A DNA stretch of 8,920 nt from NCBI GenBank assembly GCA_022821935.1, contig JAJECR010000118.1, positions 1-8,920 on the forward strand. Reading direction: 5' to 3'. Each line of letters starts with the position of its first letter. Position 1 is the stretch's first letter. This stretch comes from Candidatus Latescibacterota bacterium. GTDB taxonomy: Bacteria > JAAXHH01. The notes beneath the pieces are model-generated. The model was not told where the DNA came from. It ran no database searches and saw only the letters and a list, made by a program, of their open reading frames with translations. A program made the translations under genes and the position numbers. Below, piece by piece: positions 6,640 through 8,920 of the stretch.

Positions 6640-7029
6640 GTGTCGGAAGAACAGGATCCGCAGGAAATACTGGACCGTATCCTGGATAGCGACGGCCGCT
6701 ATCCCCGGCGGGCCTACCTCTTCGTCATGGAGGCGGTTTCGTACACGGTGGAGAAACTGACCGTCCGCAGACACATTACGGGGAAGGAACTTTCCCTGGG
6801 CATCCGGGATTTCGCCATCGAACGGTTCGGTATCGCGGCAAAACTGGTTTTCGAGGAGTGGAATATCACCAAAACCCGCCAATTCGGCGATATCGTCTTC
6901 AACCTGGTCAACGAGGGACTGCTGCGGAAAACCGAAGAGGACGCCATCGAGGACTTCGACGAGGTCTTTGATTTCACCACCGCGTTCGAGGCCGAATTCC
7001 AGATCGACGTGGAGTCGAAGGAAAGCTGA
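6640..7029 (+). CDS. Minf_1886 family protein (TIGR04138-like), function unknown
   Basis: A 129-residue soluble acidic protein. The segments YPRRAYLFVMEAVSYTVEKL (20-39), HITGKELSLGIRDFAIERFG (45-64) and a following WNITKTRQFGDIVFNLV block are those of the small conserved family named after Minf_1886, originally described as restricted to Planctomycetes and Verrucomicrobia. No biochemical role is known to me. The start is GTG at 6640, supported by AAAGGG at 6626-6631, 8 nt upstream; this gives the length usual for the family. It begins 42 bp after the membrane-protein stop and may be co-transcribed, but the family is normally a housekeeping-type protein found in many contexts, so a role in the sulfatase pathway is not implied. 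The acidic C-terminus (EDAIEDFDEVFDF) is typical. Confidence 0.85.
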   Translation: MSEEQDPQEILDRILDSDGRYPRRAYLFVMEAVSYTVEKLTVRRHITGKELSLGIRDFAIERFGIAAKLVFEEWNITKTRQFGDIVFNLVNEGLLRKTEEDAIEDFDEVFDFTTAFEAEFQIDVESKES

Positions 7030-7054
7030 AGCGCGCGCCCTGCCGCGCGCTTCA
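7027..7054. terminator. perfect GC-rich hairpin between convergent genes
   Basis: TGAAGCGCGC (7027-7036) and GCGCGCTTCA (7045-7054) form a perfect 10-bp stem with an 8-nt loop. The stem includes the TGA stop of the Minf_1886-family gene and lies 15 bp beyond the stop of the convergent amidase gene. On the plus strand there is no T-run after it. On the minus strand the following bases read GCTTTCCTTC, only modestly T-rich. It is probably a shared, partly Rho-independent terminator or a 3'-end stabiliser for both transcripts. Confidence 0.5.
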
Positions 7055-7069
7055 CGACGGCCATAATCC

Positions 7070-8920
7070 TTATGCCCTGCGGACCGTACGCTGCCTTCTG
7101 CCGTAAGTAGGTTTGCGGCCGGTGTCTCCCTGTCCGGCGTCATTCTGTCCGGTGTCCACCTGGCCGTTGTCTGCCTGGCCGGCCCCGCTTCCGGTCTTTA
7201 ACTCTTTGTTCCCCTGACCTTTTCCTGCTGCCGGACGTTCCGACTGTTCTGTCACGGCCTCGGGCGCTTCGCCGGCTTCAGACGCGGCTACGGCCTTAGG
7301 CTTTTCGTTGACTTCAGGTTCGGCTTCGGCTTTGGGCTTTCTCCTCCTGTTTGCAACAGCAGGTTTCTGTGTTCCCTCCCGGTCAGCGCCTGACGACGCC
7401 CGCCTGGCTGTGGCTTCAGGCTCGCCACCGGACTCGGAAGCGGCTTCTGCCGCTACGGCAGATGTTTCCGCCTGCCCGGGCGCTGCGTCCTTTTTCGCGG
7501 CAGGGTCGTTTCTCCTGCCGGTTCTGCGGGTCCTGCCGGTCCTTCCGGTTCGGCGTGGCTTGTCCCCGTGACCGTTGCCCTTCACGGCTGCCTGGCTGGA
7601 CTTTTCGTTGGCGTCCACCGTAGCCGCTTCCTGTCTGCTGGCCGCATCCTGTTGATCTGCTGCTTCCTTCTGGTTGTGCTCGGCGGCCGCTTCCTGCTTG
7701 CTGGCCGGATCCTGTTGTTCTGTTGCTTCCTTCTGGTTGTGCTCAGCGGCCGCTTCCTGCCGGCTGGCCGGATCCTGTTGTTCTATTGCTTCGGTCTGGA
7801 TGTTCTCGTCGTTCGCGGATGAAGAGGCGCCGTTCGACTTCTGCCGCGTACCGCGCCGGCTTCCGGACTGCCGAGACCTTCCCGAAGCGCGTTGCGAACG
7901 GCCTGAGCCGGATCTTCGGGATGAGCGGGAAGCGGTTTGTTCCGCTTCGGCCGCCACCGTCTCCCCGCCCGCGCCGCCATTGGCCGCGGGAGGCAAGGCA
8001 CGATAGTTGAGCCGGCCGGAAGCGGTTGGCACTGACCGAATCTTGTTGATCAGCCGCTTGGGAAAGACCATGCGCGCGGTTGTCAGCGGATTCCCCCACT
8101 GGCTGATGCGGAGACTGCCTCCCAGGCTCACCAGCGCGTAAGCCGTATCGAAGTCGAGTCCCTTGTCCTGTGTAATCCATTTCACCATCTCGGTGATCGC
8201 CAGGCGCGCCGCCTGATCGACCGTGGACGCGGACGTGATGGTGATCCATTCGCCCTTCGATTCGACCCGGGGCCAGGAGAACCGTCCGCCCGGCAGCGTG
8301 TCCACCCGGAGGGTGACCTCCGCCTCGACTTCCACGCCCGAACCGGCGATCTGCCCATCGCCCACGCAGGCCTTGACGTCGCCCAGTGACAGCAGGGCGC
8401 CATTGACCTGGACGGGGAGGTAGACCCGGGACCCGGTCGTGATTTCCATGGTATCCATGTTACCGCCGTGCCTGCCCGGGTAGGTGGTGTCGATTTCCCC
8501 GTGCTTCGCGGCCACGCCCAGGCTCCCGATCACCGGGTGAAGCGGCAGTTTGAGCCTGTCGTCCAGCTGGACGTGGTTTTCGGCGACTTCAAGGACGCGC
8601 ACCTCCGGTTTCTGGATATCCTGCCCCGGGACGCCCGTCTCCGGTCGTACGGCGAACACACCGGTTCCGGCCGTCTTGATTTGTTTCACGTGTATCGACA
8701 GTACATCGCCGATGTGGGCTTCTTCCACGTAGATGGGACCGGTTACCGGTATACCGGCGGGCTGATTTGCCCGATCGGACCCGTCGGACCCGTCGGCGTC
8801 ACGATGGGTATCGGGTACTTCCGCGAGAAGTCCCTGATAGCAGTCCTGTGTTTCCACGACGATCGTCTCGCCGCGGTTGATGGTTATGGCCGGAGAGACG
8901 TTCGGGCTGAATACCTGTTG
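7070..8920 (-). CDS. acetamidase/formamidase-family protein with long low-complexity C-terminal tail (5' end beyond window)
   Basis: The frame is open to the right edge. A GTG at 8857-8855 is not the start, because the 21 codons upstream (QQVFSPNVSPAITINRGETI...) are the normal beginning of the FmdA/AmdA amidase fold, so only a few residues are missing. The enzyme part covers roughly the first 306 visible residues: PIYVEEAHIGDVLSIHV, HPVIGSLGVA, TYPGRHGGNMDT, LPVQVNGALLSLGDVKA, VGDGQIAGSGVE, and a closing ISQWGNPLTTARMVFPK. This family hydrolyses short-chain amides such as formamide to acid and ammonia. In the GDGE motif Gln replaces Glu (codon 8351-8353). A tail of about 310 residues (nt 7073 to about 8002) follows: an S/R/G-rich stretch, three 21-residue repeats, an RTGRTGRTRRTGRR basic patch, then E/A/K-rich sequence, four GQxDx pentapeptides and a basic end YGRRQRTVRRA. 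Family members normally stop soon after the catalytic domain. The family call is firm, the role of the tail unknown. Confidence 0.85.
   Translation of the reverse strand, partial: QQVFSPNVSPAITINRGETIVVETQDCYQGLLAEVPDTHRDADGSDGSDRANQPAGIPVTGPIYVEEAHIGDVLSIHVKQIKTAGTGVFAVRPETGVPGQDIQKPEVRVLEVAENHVQLDDRLKLPLHPVIGSLGVAAKHGEIDTTYPGRHGGNMDTMEITTGSRVYLPVQVNGALLSLGDVKACVGDGQIAGSGVEVEAEVTLRVDTLPGGRFSWPRVESKGEWITITSASTVDQAARLAITEMVKWITQDKGLDFDTAYALVSLGGSLRISQWGNPLTTARMVFPKRLINKIRSVPTASGRLNYRALPPAANGGAGGETVAAEAEQTASRSSRRSGSGRSQRASGRSRQSGSRRGTRQKSNGASSSANDENIQTEAIEQQDPASRQEAAAEHNQKEATEQQDPASKQEAAAEHNQKEAADQQDAASRQEAATVDANEKSSQAAVKGNGHGDKPRRTGRTGRTRRTGRRNDPAAKKDAAPGQAETSAVAAEAASESGGEPEATARRASSGADREGTQKPAVANRRRKPKAEAEPEVNEKPKAVAASEAGEAPEAVTEQSERPAAGKGQGNKELKTGSGAGQADNGQVDTGQNDAGQGDTGRKPTYGRRQRTVRRA
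7119..7178 (-). repeat. 15-bp tandem repeat encoding GQxDx pentapeptides
   Basis: Four consecutive 15-bp units (7119-7133, 7134-7148, 7149-7163 and 7164-7178) encode, in protein order, GQADN-GQVDT-GQNDA-GQGDT near the C-terminus of the amidase-family protein. The units vary mostly at the x positions while G, Q and D are kept, which suggests an in-frame expansion kept under protein-level constraint. Confidence 0.8.
7623..7811 (-). repeat. three 63-bp tandem repeats within the amidase tail
   Basis: Units at 7623-7685, 7686-7748 and 7749-7811 each start with GCCGCTTCCTG on the plus strand. By eye, units 1 and 2 match at 57 of 63 positions and units 2 and 3 at 54 of 63, with the divergence in unit 3 mostly near its right end. 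Each encodes a 21-residue segment of the form EATEQQDPASKQ followed by EAAAEHNQK. The Gln/Glu/Ala-rich composition could be helical or disordered. The multiple-of-three period keeps the frame, so copy number could change without breaking the gene. Confidence 0.9.

Noticed and set aside
7623..7811. Tandem repeats considered as a CRISPR array.
   Set aside because: The units are contiguous at 63 bp with no spacer/repeat alternation, and they lie in frame within a coding region.
7743..8249. Alternative minus-strand frame (168 codons) across the junction of the amidase domain and tail, considered as evidence of a frameshift.
   Set aside because: Its product has no domain similarity, and the main frame gives intact amidase motifs up to about nt 8002 and then in-frame 21-residue repeats, so no frameshift is needed.

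Overview
The window is GC-rich, densely coding bacterial DNA (above about 60% G+C by eye). It looks like a metagenome-type genome of an uncultured, probably marine or host-associated, heterotroph. The gene mix suggests this: formylglycine sulfatases, a phytanoyl-CoA-dioxygenase-like enzyme, large DUF6785/DUF6784-type membrane proteins, and a Minf_1886-family protein, a family first noted in Planctomycetes and Verrucomicrobia. Latescibacterota or a related or PVC lineage fits best; the G+C seems high for Poribacteria. This placement is inference. I see no rRNA, tRNA, insertion sequence, CRISPR array or phage gene.

Layout. 1-651 (+) is the C-terminal part of a polytopic membrane protein cut by the left edge. 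After a 121-bp gap with a repeated, dyad-like element comes sulfatase 1 (773-2134, +). Its 3' end overlaps, tail to tail by 16 bp, a PhyH-family dioxygenase on the minus strand (2119-2970). A 184-bp divergent intergenic region (2971-3154) holds face-to-face promoter candidates and a good intrinsic-terminator hairpin reading on the plus strand. Sulfatase 2 (3155-4525, +) follows, then a full-length paralogue of the first membrane protein (4603-6597, +) and a small Minf_1886-family protein (6640-7029, +). A 10-bp perfect hairpin separates these from a convergent acetamidase/formamidase-family gene (minus strand, 7070 to beyond the right edge) with an unusual tail of about 300 residues, low in complexity and carrying tandem repeats.

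How the genes may work together (inference). Two sulfatases without visible signal peptides and one oxygenase sit between two related membrane proteins. This suggests a cassette that imports a small sulfated, or phospho/phosphono-ester, organic compound and removes the ester and oxidises the product in the cytoplasm. The substrate cannot be read from sequence. The points most worth a second look are the PhyH protein with HxG where HxD is usual (the arrangement used by non-haem iron halogenases), the amidase with its long repeat-bearing basic tail, and the terminator-like hairpin placed where no plus-strand gene has just ended.
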